A stretch of DNA of 60,505 nt from Campylobacter concisus UNSWCS (GCF_000466685.1 NZ_ANNG01000007.1:1-60505); one strand, 5' to 3'. Shown: positions 49,841 to 59,666, counted from the first letter of the stretch. Notes: generated by a model from the letters alone, not told the origin. Program-made: numbers and translations.

Positions 49841-50254
49841 TTATCTACCTAACCTATAATCTCTTCTGGCATCCTTATAACCACGTCTATAACCACGATC
49901 AAAACCATCATCGTAGTCGTCATCGTTATAGTAGCCGTCGCGGTAACCACGCTGGAATCTATCATATCCATTTTGATAGTATGGGCGGTAGTTAGGCGGA
50001 TATGGTGCATAGTTTGGATCAACAGGATAGTAGCCATTTGTTCGACAACTATCCTCGTCAAATTTTTCTATTCCGTTGCGAAATTTGTAGCTTTCTATTT
50101 TTTTATCAAAGCTATCAATACTTCTTATGTCACCATAAATTTTAGCCATTTCTCTTTGATTTATAAGACCACAAAGCCTAGCTTCAACTTTTTTTTCATA
50201 ACTCATAGAAAACAAAAAAGTTAATGAACAAAATAAAATGGCTATAAATTTCAT
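49841..50254 (-). CDS. Exported Tyr/Asp/Arg/Gly-rich protein, 137 aa
   Basis: A signal peptide (about 1-17, MKFIAILFCSLTFLFSMS), a short helical region with two Cys residues, and a low-complexity C-terminal half. That half starts NYAPYPPNYRPYYQNGYDRF and continues with repeated DGYYNDDDYDDG/RGYRRG-like units. The C-terminus resembles disordered, surface-associated or RNA-binding-like sequences. It lies one base from the CsgG-like lipoprotein gene in the same orientation, so the two are probably co-expressed. No function recognised. Confidence 0.7.
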   Translation of the reverse strand: MKFIAILFCSLTFLFSMSYEKKVEARLCGLINQREMAKIYGDIRSIDSFDKKIESYKFRNGIEKFDEDSCRTNGYYPVDPNYAPYPPNYRPYYQNGYDRFQRGYRDGYYNDDDYDDGFDRGYRRGYKDARRDYRLGR

Positions 50255-50255
50255 A

Positions 50256-51044
50256 TTAATCTCCTACTTTTAGGCTTCCACCTTTGCCAAGACCACCTTT
50301 TACGGTTTGTGCTTTGTAGTCTTTTAGGGCGATAACCAATTGATTCATCGAATCAAGGAAAGCATTTACAAGTGTTTTTCCCTCAGGTGTTCTTGAATAT
50401 GCTCCAAGTCCAGCACCAAGAGAAGCGCCAGCACCGCCACCCATGCCAAAGAAGTCAGTGCTAGAAGCTGAACCAATAGCCGCTGCTAATTGAACGCCTG
50501 AACGATTTTCTATAAGAACTAAAGTGGTTTGCGTCTCTTTTGTTGAAAAACCTCCAGCTACAGCACCTGCTACACTACCAAAAAGTGCTCCAACAACACC
50601 GCCTACGCCACCAGTATCTTCGTTACTAAAGAAAATTTCAGGGCGAATAGTATAATCAGCTGCCACCATTTTGCCTTTGCCAAAGCCAGAACCGCTTCTT
50701 AGTTCGCCTGATCTATCAAGTGCACGCTCTTGCATCATATTATCCATCATAGCACCACGCTCAACTATAACAAAGCAGCCAGTTTGTTGTGCAAGAAGAC
50801 GCAAAACTGGAATAGTTGATGTGAGCTTGTAGTTGTGTGTTAAATATGAATACCAGTCTGAATTTTGGTCTTCATAAAATGCAAGTGTTCCAAGAGTGCT
50901 ACTACATTTTTCTATTTTTGTGTTAGCATTTTTGTTGTTGCTACCAGCAGCACTGCCAGTTACGCCATTGCTATTGCCAGTTGCACAACCACTTAAAAGT
51001 AAAACTCCAAGACCTACGCTTAGTAAAGATGAACTTAACTTCAT
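50256..51044 (-). CDS. CsgG-like outer membrane lipoprotein
   Basis: 262 residues. The lipoprotein signal is MKLSSSLLSVGLGVLLLSGC (lipobox SGC, Cys20). The body shows CsgG/HfaB-family features: PVLRLLAQQTGCFVIVERGA, MVAADYTIRPEIFFSNED, a Gly-rich transmembrane hairpin-like stretch (VGGVVGALFGSVAGAVAGGF) and TTLVLIENRSGVQLAAAIGS. CsgG forms the export pore for curli subunits. The adjacent repetitive exported protein could be its passenger, but no typical curli subunit is seen. Assignment is by pattern. Confidence 0.7.
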   Translation of the reverse strand: MKLSSSLLSVGLGVLLLSGCATGNSNGVTGSAAGSNNKNANTKIEKCSSTLGTLAFYEDQNSDWYSYLTHNYKLTSTIPVLRLLAQQTGCFVIVERGAMMDNMMQERALDRSGELRSGSGFGKGKMVAADYTIRPEIFFSNEDTGGVGGVVGALFGSVAGAVAGGFSTKETQTTLVLIENRSGVQLAAAIGSASSTDFFGMGGGAGASLGAGLGAYSRTPEGKTLVNAFLDSMNQLVIALKDYKAQTVKGGLGKGGSLKVGD

Positions 51045-51190
51045 TTTTATCCTTAATGTTTAAGTTAGTTTTAGAATTATATATGAGTAAATATTATAAA
51101 AATATTAATATAAAATTTATGTTTAATAACATAATACAAAACTATTTTTTACAAAAATTTAAGCGGCCAGCAAGATGCCAGCCACATAAA

Positions 51191-53002
51191 TTATTCGACA
51201 GTTACGCTTTTTGCGAGGTTTCTTGGCATATCGACGTTGTTGCCAAGTCTAACGGAAATTTCAAGTGCAAGTAGCTGAAGCACTAGCATCATCTCGAAAA
51301 ATTCGCTCATATAGTGATCTTGAACGCTTGTTTTTACGTAGTCATCGCTTAGTTCAAACTCAAGCGGACTTATTGCTAGGATGTAAGCATCTCTTGCAGC
51401 GAGCTCTTCGACATTGCTTTTTGTCTTTTCATATAGTAAGTTTTGAGGCATTAAAGCGATCGTAAATAGCTTCTCATCTGCAAGCGCGATAGGGCCGTGC
51501 TTCATCTCGCCTGATGGATAGCCCTCGGCATGAAGATATGAAATCTCTTTAAGTTTTAACGCACCTTCAAGTGCTAGCGGATAGAAGATATCTCTACCGA
51601 TGAAGAAGAAGCCATGGCCGTGCAAATAGTGCTTGCTTAGGCGGTGTAGCTTCTCTTGCAAGGTGTTATCTATATTTAAAATTTGTGGGATGTGAAGAAG
51701 CGTTTTGATCTCGTGATCAAGCTCTTTTTTGCTTATAGATCCCTTTGCTGATGCCATTTGAAGCACAAGCATCCAAAGCACGATGATCTGCGTTGCAAAA
51801 GCCTTTGTACTTGCCACACCTTTTTCGATGCCAGCGCGAGTTAGAAGCGTATTATCAGCTAGTCTAACAATAGAAGAGTTATCGACGTTGCAAATCGCAA
51901 GTGTCTTTAGCCCAGCCTCTTTTGCGATCCTAAGTGCCTCAAGAGTATCAGCTGTCTCGCCACTTTGTGAGATGACGATAAAAAGCGAGTTTTTGTTTAG
52001 ATAAGGCTTTCTATATCTAAATTCGCTCGCCACTTCGACCTTTGTTCTAACTTTAGCAAGCCTTTCAAAAAGATAGCTTGCAGTTAGCGCTGCATGATAG
52101 CTAGTGCCGCACGCACAAAGCACGATATCATCGATACCTTTTAGGTATTCATCGTCTAAATTTTCAAGGGTGACTTTGTGGTTTTTAACTCTGCCCATGA
52201 TGGTTTCAGATACGACTGCGCCTTGCTCGTAAATTTCTTTCTCCATAAAAAATGTATAACCCTCTTTTTGGGCATAGCTCTTATCTTTTGGCAGTGCATT
52301 AAAGGTTATGCTAGCTTTTTTGCCGTGTTTAAAAACAGCTATCTCGTCTAAGCTCACGTAGCCGTAGTTGTTATCATCTAAGTAGGCTACTTCTGTTGCG
52401 TTGCCAATTAGCGGCGCATCTGATGAGGCAAAATATACCTCTTTTTTATCGCTTTTGCCTATCGCCATAGGAGCGGCATCTTTTGCGAAAAATATCTTAT
52501 CAGGCGCAGTTTTGGTTATAAGTAGCGTCGCGTATGCGCCTCTTAGCTTTGCGATAGTCGCCTCATAAGCCTTAAATGGGTCTTTTTTCTCTTTTAAAAT
52601 TTCTTCAAAAAGATGCACGATCACTTCAGTGTCGGTTTGGCTCATAAATTTCACGCCCTTTGCCTCAAGCTCATCTTTAAGCTCTTTGTAGTTTTCGATG
52701 ATGCCGTTGTGAACGACAAATGAGTGCTCGCCAAGGTGTGGGTGAGCGTTTATCTCGGTTGGTTTGCCGTGCGTAGCCCAGCGTGTGTGACCTATCGCCA
52801 CGCCAAAACCTTCTGATGTAAAGTCCTTTGTCTTTAGGACTAAATTTTCAAGCTTGCCGACCGCTTTGAAAAAGTCGATCTTATCGTTACTCATCACAGC
52901 CATGCCAGCGCTGTCGTATCCGCGATACTCAAGCTCTTTTAGCCCGCTTAAAATGACCTCTTTTTTCTCTTTATCTCCGATGTATCCTACGATTCCACAC
53001 AT
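51191..53002 (-). CDS. glmS: Glutamine-fructose-6-phosphate aminotransferase
   Basis: 603 residues. An N-terminal glutaminase domain (MCGIVGYIGDKEKKEVILSG, nucleophile Cys2; HTRWATHGKP) is followed by two SIS isomerase domains (CGTSYHAALTASYLFERLAK; VISQSGETADTLEALR; ending LAKSVTVE). It makes glucosamine-6-phosphate for peptidoglycan and lipopolysaccharide. It lies three bases after the GlnD-like gene, so the two are co-transcribed. The frame is full length. No glmS ribozyme is present, as expected in this group. Confidence 0.96.
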   Translation of the reverse strand: MCGIVGYIGDKEKKEVILSGLKELEYRGYDSAGMAVMSNDKIDFFKAVGKLENLVLKTKDFTSEGFGVAIGHTRWATHGKPTEINAHPHLGEHSFVVHNGIIENYKELKDELEAKGVKFMSQTDTEVIVHLFEEILKEKKDPFKAYEATIAKLRGAYATLLITKTAPDKIFFAKDAAPMAIGKSDKKEVYFASSDAPLIGNATEVAYLDDNNYGYVSLDEIAVFKHGKKASITFNALPKDKSYAQKEGYTFFMEKEIYEQGAVVSETIMGRVKNHKVTLENLDDEYLKGIDDIVLCACGTSYHAALTASYLFERLAKVRTKVEVASEFRYRKPYLNKNSLFIVISQSGETADTLEALRIAKEAGLKTLAICNVDNSSIVRLADNTLLTRAGIEKGVASTKAFATQIIVLWMLVLQMASAKGSISKKELDHEIKTLLHIPQILNIDNTLQEKLHRLSKHYLHGHGFFFIGRDIFYPLALEGALKLKEISYLHAEGYPSGEMKHGPIALADEKLFTIALMPQNLLYEKTKSNVEELAARDAYILAISPLEFELSDDYVKTSVQDHYMSEFFEMMLVLQLLALEISVRLGNNVDMPRNLAKSVTVE

Positions 53003-53005
53003 GTT

Positions 53006-55504
53006 TTACTCGCTTATTAATAAATTTAATATCTCTTCGCCTTTACTCTCAAGTCGCTCGTTTTTCTCGATCAAAAAGAGATTTCTCGTTCTATTTTTAA
53101 CCGTCTGAATTCTCGCACTCGTGACTTGAAAATGAAGCCTGTCAAAAACACTCATCACATAAGCCATTAGCCCGCGCTGATCTTTTGCGTTGATGCTAAG
53201 CTTGGCGTAATCTTTTGAGTGATTTAGCTCGAAGTTTATCTCATCTTTGTTAATATTTGGTTTCAATGGCTCTCTTAAAACCTCGCTATTTAGGGATTTT
53301 AGGGCTAAAATTTTAGTATTTTCAAGCTCATGATTTTTTACATTTTGGTTAAAGTCAAGCCTGATATAAAATTTCTTCTCAAAAAGCTCAAATATCTCCA
53401 TATACGCAAGGTCAAATTTGGCAAATTCATAGAGCAGGGCGCTTAAATTTAGGCTTTTATTTGTATAAATTTGAATGCTTAAATTTTTACTATTGTTTAT
53501 GAAAATTTCGGTTTCGTTTAAGCTATCAGCCACTTTGCTTAAATTTATGATCTCGCTCGCGCTATATTTTGTAAAGACCAAATTTGATGTGATCTTAAAA
53601 ATTTTCTCTTGCAGCTTTGGCTCAAGTGCCAAAAACTCGCTATTTCGTTTTATAGACTGCTCTTTTTTTACCCGCCTTGTCGCTTCATCAAGTAAATTTT
53701 CATCGCTAAATGCGCTAAGAGAAATTTCATAAAGCTCTCTTAAAAGCTTTGCTGTGTAGGCGTTGTAAAGCCTCTCATTTGTGGCGTTTATCACGCAGTA
53801 GCTAAGGATGTAAAGTAGCTTTAAAACCTGCTTGTCGCCAAGCTTCGAGATAAAGGCGAAGATGACGCGCTGTGAGTAGATATCCTCTCTGTTTGAGACG
53901 TTGCTCATTAGGGTGTGATATTTTATCAAGACGACGCCGATGTTGATAGCTTTTTGGCTTAAATTTAGCTTGTTGGCATAGGCTCTAAAGATGTTTGCGC
54001 CGATGTTTGCGTGATCTTTGCCGCCAAGTCCTTTACCAACGTCATGCATAAGCGTCACGATCTTAAGCATCGTTTTGCCCTCTAAGCAAAGCTCAGTGTA
54101 GAGATTTTTTATAAATTTATCTTTTATATTTTCAAGAAATTTGACACTTAAGATACTATGCTCATCAACCGTAAATTCGTGATAGCCGTCATATTCTGCT
54201 AGCTGGGAGATGTGTTCCATCGGTTTTATCAAAATTTGTATCATCTGCGCATCGAGCAAGGATTTTAAAATAGCGTAGGAATTTTCTCTTAAAAATATCT
54301 TCTTAAACTCGCTGATAGCGCGCTCTAAGCCATCTTTTGTGATGATGGCTCGCTTGATATAAAAGATCGCGCTTATATCAAATTTATAATCCACATCTTT
54401 TAGCTCTAAAAGCTCATTTATGAGATCCTCGATGAGCGCTGGCTTTTTGTGAAGTGGCACGTAGATGACGCCATTTATCTCATAAAAGCCATTTTTTAGC
54501 CTAGCAAATTTTCTTTGAACGAAGCTTAGCTCGCTTTTGAAAAATGGCCTGCAAAGCGAAGCTGCGATAAATCTTGAATAAATGGCTACGTTATTCATCG
54601 AGCTTAGCATCTTTTGGCTGATGACGCTCTCGTTGTCTTGAAGTTTTTTGGACTTTGTCTGCATGAAATTTGTCGTGATCTCGACACTTGAAGCGCTGAA
54701 AGTGTCGGTGTTTTGGGTTAAATTTAAAGCACTTAGCAAGCTTAGTAAAAAATCCACATTTAGGTTAAAGCTAGCTATCTCTTTTTCATTCATCACTTTA
54801 AGGGCTTGTGATCTAACTGAAACGTCGCTATCAAGGCAGTTTAGTATGCAGTTTAAGCGGTAAATTTCATCGATCCCACCAAAGCCACTTTTTAAATTTG
54901 GCTCTTGTGCCAAGTAGCTTATGCTAGAAAATGGCAAAAATGCCTTTAAATGGTAGTTTAAAAAGGCTTTTTTATCAAATTCTTTTATCTTTATGATCTC
55001 GCTTTTTACTAGGCGGTAGAGGCTTTTTGAGCCGCAGATGTAACGAAGTTGCGAGGTTTCGCTTTTAAATTTAAGGTCATCTTTGAAATTTATAAAAATT
55101 TCATCCACTTCGGCAATTTTTATCACAAATTTCATGCCAGAGCTATCTAAAATTTCAGAAAATTCTTTTAAGAAATTTTTTATATTATAGCCCTTTAAAT
55201 TTTTATAAACTAGTAAAATTTCAAGCTCGCTATTTGCGCTAAGTAGCGTTTGAGCGTATTTGCCAGTGGCTAGAACGCTAAAAGCAAAGCTGTCATTTTG
55301 TGGCACAAACTCATCAAAAAATTCTCGCATAGTTTCATTTAAATAAGATTTTATAAAATCATCATACTCTTTGGCTAAGAAATTTGTGAAATTTCTGCCT
55401 TGGTTTTTTTGAAAATGTTTTGGCAAATTTGCCTTAAAATCAAGAAATTTCTCTTTGATCCTTGAATAATTATCGCTATTTTTGGCACTTTTATCAGCTA
55501 GCAT
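53006..55504 (-). CDS. GlnD-like protein with altered nucleotidyltransferase motif
   Basis: 832 residues with GlnD architecture: a nucleotidyltransferase-like domain (about 70-200), helical linker, HD phosphohydrolase domain (MHDVGKGLGGKDHANIGANI near 470-490) and a C-terminal ACT domain (DQRGLMAYVMSVFDRLHFQV near 770-790). The transferase motif reads ATGKYAQTLLSANSELEILL, where active enzymes have GxYGRxE...SDxD. The metal-binding Asp pair is replaced by Glu residues, so uridylylation of PII is doubtful, while the HD motif looks intact. It precedes glmS by three bases. Confidence 0.8.
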   Translation of the reverse strand: MLADKSAKNSDNYSRIKEKFLDFKANLPKHFQKNQGRNFTNFLAKEYDDFIKSYLNETMREFFDEFVPQNDSFAFSVLATGKYAQTLLSANSELEILLVYKNLKGYNIKNFLKEFSEILDSSGMKFVIKIAEVDEIFINFKDDLKFKSETSQLRYICGSKSLYRLVKSEIIKIKEFDKKAFLNYHLKAFLPFSSISYLAQEPNLKSGFGGIDEIYRLNCILNCLDSDVSVRSQALKVMNEKEIASFNLNVDFLLSLLSALNLTQNTDTFSASSVEITTNFMQTKSKKLQDNESVISQKMLSSMNNVAIYSRFIAASLCRPFFKSELSFVQRKFARLKNGFYEINGVIYVPLHKKPALIEDLINELLELKDVDYKFDISAIFYIKRAIITKDGLERAISEFKKIFLRENSYAILKSLLDAQMIQILIKPMEHISQLAEYDGYHEFTVDEHSILSVKFLENIKDKFIKNLYTELCLEGKTMLKIVTLMHDVGKGLGGKDHANIGANIFRAYANKLNLSQKAINIGVVLIKYHTLMSNVSNREDIYSQRVIFAFISKLGDKQVLKLLYILSYCVINATNERLYNAYTAKLLRELYEISLSAFSDENLLDEATRRVKKEQSIKRNSEFLALEPKLQEKIFKITSNLVFTKYSASEIINLSKVADSLNETEIFINNSKNLSIQIYTNKSLNLSALLYEFAKFDLAYMEIFELFEKKFYIRLDFNQNVKNHELENTKILALKSLNSEVLREPLKPNINKDEINFELNHSKDYAKLSINAKDQRGLMAYVMSVFDRLHFQVTSARIQTVKNRTRNLFLIEKNERLESKGEEILNLLISE

Positions 55505-55617
55505 TTAGTGTTTCCATTGTTAAAAATATCTTGGCAAATGTTACATAATTTTTGCAAAAACAAAGCTTTATTTGCTTATAATAAAGCCTTAAGTTCAGCT
55601 TTAGGACGATATAAATA

Positions 55618-56679
55618 ATGAATCTATTACAAAAACTAGAAAGTGGCGAGAGATTAAGCAAGCAAGAGGCTTTTTCGCTTTATGAGCTTGATCTTTTTAC
55701 CTTGGCTAAATTTGCCGACAAAAAGCGCAGAAAACTGCACGGCAACAAGGTCTTTTTTAACGTAAATCGCCATATCAATCCAACAAATATCTGTGCTGAC
55801 ATCTGTAAATTTTGCGCATTTTCAGCCCACAGAAAAAATCCAAATCCATACCTAATGAGTCACGAAGAAATTTTAAAGATCGTTGATGAGAGCGTGAGCC
55901 ACGGTGTAAAAGAGATACACATCGTCTCCGCCCACAACGCAACTAGCGGTTGGCAGTGGTATTTAGAAATTTTTAAAAAGATAAAGGCAGCCCATCCAGA
56001 GCTTCACGTAAAGGCTATGACGGCGGCTGAGATTGATTTTTTATCAAGGCATTACGGCTTAAGCTACGATGAGGTGATAGAAAAGATGCTTGAATACGGC
56101 GTCGATAGCATGCCAGGTGGTGGGGCTGAAATTTTTGACGAAGAGGTCAGGGCTAAAATTTGCAAAGGCAAGGTTAGTAGCGAGAACTGGCTCAAAATTC
56201 ACAAAATGTGGCACGATAAAGGCAGGCAAAGCAATGCAACAATGCTCTTTGGACACATAGAAAGCCGCGATAACAGGATCGATCACATGCTAAGGATCAG
56301 AGACTTGCAGGACGAAACTAGCGGATTTAACGCATTTATCCCACTTGTCTATCAAAGAGAAAATAACTACTTAAAAGATGTGAAATTTCTAGGATCAGCT
56401 GAAATTTTAAAGACTATGGCGATATCTCGCTTGGTGCTTGATAACGTCCCGCATATAAAGGCATACTGGGCCACATCGACGCTAAATTTAGCGATGATCG
56501 CTCAGGAATTTGGCGCTGATGATCTTGATGGCACGATAGAAAAAGAGAGTATCCAAAGTGCAGCCGGCGCAAACAGCGCAAATGGCGTCACACTAAAGAC
56601 ATTTTGTGATCTTATTAAAACATCTGGTTTTACGCCGGTTGAGCGTGATAGCTTATATAACGAACTTAAAATTTACTAA
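55618..56679 (+). CDS. mqnE: Aminofutalosine synthase MqnE
   Basis: A 353-residue radical SAM enzyme of the futalosine menaquinone pathway, joining SAM-derived adenosyl to the enolpyruvyl benzoate. The cluster motif CADICKFC (59-66, CxxxCxxC) and the conserved FNVNRHINPTNIC, MPGGGAEIF and ATMLFGHIE segments are clear. MqnE heads a run with a purine permease (11 bases later) and a phosphoribosyltransferase. This is meaningful because the pathway later releases adenine that must be recycled. The frame is intact. Confidence 0.92.
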   Translation: MNLLQKLESGERLSKQEAFSLYELDLFTLAKFADKKRRKLHGNKVFFNVNRHINPTNICADICKFCAFSAHRKNPNPYLMSHEEILKIVDESVSHGVKEIHIVSAHNATSGWQWYLEIFKKIKAAHPELHVKAMTAAEIDFLSRHYGLSYDEVIEKMLEYGVDSMPGGGAEIFDEEVRAKICKGKVSSENWLKIHKMWHDKGRQSNATMLFGHIESRDNRIDHMLRIRDLQDETSGFNAFIPLVYQRENNYLKDVKFLGSAEILKTMAISRLVLDNVPHIKAYWATSTLNLAMIAQEFGADDLDGTIEKESIQSAAGANSANGVTLKTFCDLIKTSGFTPVERDSLYNELKIY

Positions 56680-56690
56680 AGGAGCTTGGG

Positions 56691-57983
56691 GTGAAATTTT
56701 TTGACTTAGCACAAAACAAAACGAGTGTGAAGCAGGAATTTGGAGCGGGACTTACGACATTTTTAGCGATGATGTATATCGTGCCGGTAAATGCGATCAT
56801 TATGAGCAAAACTGGCATGCCTTATGAGGCACTAATTACGGCAACTGCGCTAATTACCATATTTTCTACTATATTAAATGGTCTTTGGGCGAACACGCCA
56901 GTTGCGATGAGCGTTGGTATGGGGCTTAACGCTTATTTTACATTTGGTCTTTGCATCGGCATGAAAGTGCCTTGGCAAACGGCTCTTGGCGTTGTTTTTC
57001 TAAGCGGCGTGATATTTGTTGTCTTGTCTTTTACAAATTTTAGAATGTGGATAATAAGATCCATCCCACTTGATCTAAGAAGAGCGATAAGCGCTGGCAT
57101 AGGCACATTTATCAGCTTTGTTGCATTTCAGCAAATGGGTTTTATCGTAAATAACGATGCGGTTTTGGTTGGCATAGGAAATTTCAGAGATCCAAACGTG
57201 CTTCTTGGCGTTTTGGGGCTATTTTTGGTTATTTGCTTTTGGGCATGGAAGATAAAGGGCGCGTTTATCCTAGCTGTGCTTGTCACTTCGGTGATAGCTT
57301 GGGTGCTTGGCATCGCTCCTCATCCAACAGAAATTTTCTCAACTCCAGCTTCTATCTCTCCGATATTTTTAGAGCTTGACATAAAAGGTGCCTTTAGCCT
57401 AGCCTTGCTACCAGTTATTATCACATTTTTTGTGACCGATCTTTTTGACTCGATAGGCACACTAGCTGGCGTTGGCACAAGGGCTGGGATATTTGACGAA
57501 AACAAAAAAGATGGCGTCGTAAAACTTGAAAAAACTCTTGAAGCTGACGCTGTTGCTACTGCAGCTGGCTCGCTTGTAGGTGTAAGTACGACCACATCGT
57601 TTGTAGAGAGCGCAAGCGGCGTAGAAGAGGGCGGCAGAACTGGTCTAACAGCTGTATTTTGCGGACTTTTATTTATACTTACACTATTTATGTTGCCACT
57701 TTTTAAAGCTATCCCTGGCAATGCCATCTATCCGATCCTTGTAATGGTCGGCGTGCTTATGTTTGCCGAGCTTGCTAGTATAAATTTCAAAGATCCAGCC
57801 ATAGCTGTTGCGACATTTTTCATAGTTGTGCTCATCCCGCTTACTTACTCGATCACAAACGGCCTTGCATTTGGCTTTATGTCATACGTCATAGTTAAGC
57901 TCATAAAGAGAGAATTTAGCGATATAAATTTAGGTGTAGTCGTGCTAGCGCTCATTAGTTTTATCGTATTTTTAGTGCATTGA
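56691..57983 (+). CDS. Purine permease, AzgA/NCS2-like
   Basis: A 430-residue membrane transporter with about 12-14 hydrophobic segments. FGAGLTTFLAMMYIVPVNA and VGMGLNAYFTFGLCIG match the AzgA-type adenine/guanine/hypoxanthine permeases (NCS2 superfamily), as do VTDLFDSIGTLAGVGTRAG and TTSFVESASGVEEGGRTGLT. GTG (56691) follows an AGGAG site. It is placed between mqnE and a purine phosphoribosyltransferase. The exact substrate among purines is not determined. Confidence 0.88.
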   Translation: MKFFDLAQNKTSVKQEFGAGLTTFLAMMYIVPVNAIIMSKTGMPYEALITATALITIFSTILNGLWANTPVAMSVGMGLNAYFTFGLCIGMKVPWQTALGVVFLSGVIFVVLSFTNFRMWIIRSIPLDLRRAISAGIGTFISFVAFQQMGFIVNNDAVLVGIGNFRDPNVLLGVLGLFLVICFWAWKIKGAFILAVLVTSVIAWVLGIAPHPTEIFSTPASISPIFLELDIKGAFSLALLPVIITFFVTDLFDSIGTLAGVGTRAGIFDENKKDGVVKLEKTLEADAVATAAGSLVGVSTTTSFVESASGVEEGGRTGLTAVFCGLLFILTLFMLPLFKAIPGNAIYPILVMVGVLMFAELASINFKDPAIAVATFFIVVLIPLTYSITNGLAFGFMSYVIVKLIKREFSDINLGVVVLALISFIVFLVH

Positions 57984-57995
57984 TAAGGATGAAAG

Positions 57996-58436
57996 ATGAT
58001 ATTTTATAGCTACGATGAATTTGCCGTTGATGCCAAAAAGATGGCAAAACAGATAAAAAATGAGTTTGATCCAGAGGTGATACTAGCTGTGGCAAGGGGC
58101 GGTCTAACGCTTGGCCACTCGCTAGCTGTTGCACTTAATAATAGAAATTTATTTACCCTAAATTCTATCCACTACGAGGATACAAACAAGCTTGATACGA
58201 TACAAATTTTTAACGTGCCAGATCTTAGCAAATACACTAAAATTTTGCTTGTTGATGACATCATCGATAGCGGCGAGAGCATGGTCGAGATAAAAAGAGA
58301 GCTGCTTAAACGCTATCCAAATTTAGATATAAAGATAGCAACTGTATTTTATAAAGAGAAGGCTCTGCTTTTGCCTGAATTTAAGGTAAAAGAGGCTCAT
58401 GACTGGGTTGAGTTTTTCTGGGATATACATATTTAA
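57996..58436 (+). CDS. Purine phosphoribosyltransferase
   Basis: A 146-residue type I phosphoribosyltransferase. ILAVARGGLTLGHSLA (29-44) and the PRPP-binding loop ILLVDDIIDSGES (83-95) are both clear, and HDWVEFFWDI is the base-binding end seen in xanthine/guanine-hypoxanthine enzymes. It converts a free purine and PRPP to the nucleotide. It is directly downstream of the purine permease (12 bases), forming a salvage unit. Whether it is Gpt- or Hpt-like is not resolved. Confidence 0.85.
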   Translation: MIFYSYDEFAVDAKKMAKQIKNEFDPEVILAVARGGLTLGHSLAVALNNRNLFTLNSIHYEDTNKLDTIQIFNVPDLSKYTKILLVDDIIDSGESMVEIKRELLKRYPNLDIKIATVFYKEKALLLPEFKVKEAHDWVEFFWDIHI

Positions 58437-58445
58437 GGGATAAAT

Positions 58446-59663
58446 TTGTTAGAAAGAGTTAGAGAATTTGCTAGCAGACACATCGCTTTTAGCGTATTTT
58501 TGATATGTTTGATTGATTTTGTTTTTCTGCTTTATGCGGCAAATTCTCTTAGTATAAGCTACAACGAGGCTGAAATTTTCTTTCAAAAGCATAGCCTTTT
58601 AAGCTACATCTTAAAACTAAGCACCCACTTTTTTGGTCAAAATGACCTTGCTGTGCGGGGCGTGATGATCTTTTTTCACATCGCAAGCGTGGTTTTGATG
58701 TATAAGGTTAGTAAATTTTACATCAAGCTTGAGTTTGACAGGATCGTAGCGGTTCTACTTTTTGTGCTGCTTCCTGGCACGCTAGCTTCAGCCCTTATCA
58801 TAAATAACGCTGGAATTTGCATCACTCTAGCGCTTTTGTGTATATATCTTTTTCATATTAAAAGGAAAATTTTATTTAGTCTCTTTTTCTGCCTAGCCTT
58901 TTTCATAGATGGTGATTTTTTGATATTTTATGCAGGATTTTTTATATTTGCACTTTACAAAAGAAAGCCGCCACTTGCTTGGCTCAGTGCCATTTTATTT
59001 TTGCTGACACTTTACTTTTTTGGCTTTGAAACAAATGGCAGACCAAGCGGGCACTTTATCGATACCTTTGGCATATTTGCCGCTGTATTTTCGCCATTCG
59101 TCTTTATCTTTTTTGTATATACGATTTATAGAATTTGGGTTAAGGAGAAGAAGGATCTTTTGTGGTTTATCGCCATTTGCTCATTTTGCTTTTGTATGAT
59201 AGTCTCTGTGCGCCAAAGGCTGGAGCTTGAGCAGTTTTTGCCATTTTGCGTGATAGCAACGCCACTTATGGTAAGAGTTTTTTTCAACTCATATCGCGTG
59301 AGGCTGCCAAAATTTAGAAAAGGACATAAAATTTGCACTAGCCTAGTGATGCTTTTTTTGGTATTTAACTGGTCAGCGATCATCTTTAATCAAGTTTTTT
59401 ACCTCTTTTTAAACGATCCTACAAAACATCTCACTTATAAATTTGATGTAGCAAAAGAGCTAGCAGATAAGCTAAAAGAGGCTGGAGTGCAAGATATAGC
59501 GACCGAAGATACAAGGCTTGCTCTTAGGCTTAAATTTTATGGGATAAAAACAAAAAGCTACTCTAAAAATTTATTAGCAAGTGCCGATTTAGATGAGAAG
59601 TCAAAATTTAGTATAGAAAAAATGGGAAAAGTAGTTGCAAATTTCAATATCAAGGAACGATAA
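58446..59663 (+). CDS. Polytopic membrane protein, GT-C-like, 405 aa
   Basis: Starts with TTG (58446) after AAGGGATAAA. About 9-10 membrane helices occupy residues 10-330, followed by a soluble C-terminal domain (330-405). An early extracytoplasmic loop, SISYNEAEIFFQ, resembles the acidic first loop of GT-C glycosyltransferases of the PMT/ArnT type, which use lipid-linked sugars. That is a resemblance only. The soluble end (FDVAKELADKLKEAGVQDIA) could be a small binding domain. It is followed after three bases by a prepilin-like gene. Confidence 0.65.
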   Translation: MLERVREFASRHIAFSVFLICLIDFVFLLYAANSLSISYNEAEIFFQKHSLLSYILKLSTHFFGQNDLAVRGVMIFFHIASVVLMYKVSKFYIKLEFDRIVAVLLFVLLPGTLASALIINNAGICITLALLCIYLFHIKRKILFSLFFCLAFFIDGDFLIFYAGFFIFALYKRKPPLAWLSAILFLLTLYFFGFETNGRPSGHFIDTFGIFAAVFSPFVFIFFVYTIYRIWVKEKKDLLWFIAICSFCFCMIVSVRQRLELEQFLPFCVIATPLMVRVFFNSYRVRLPKFRKGHKICTSLVMLFLVFNWSAIIFNQVFYLFLNDPTKHLTYKFDVAKELADKLKEAGVQDIATEDTRLALRLKFYGIKTKSYSKNLLASADLDEKSKFSIEKMGKVVANFNIKER

Positions 59664-59666
59664 ACT

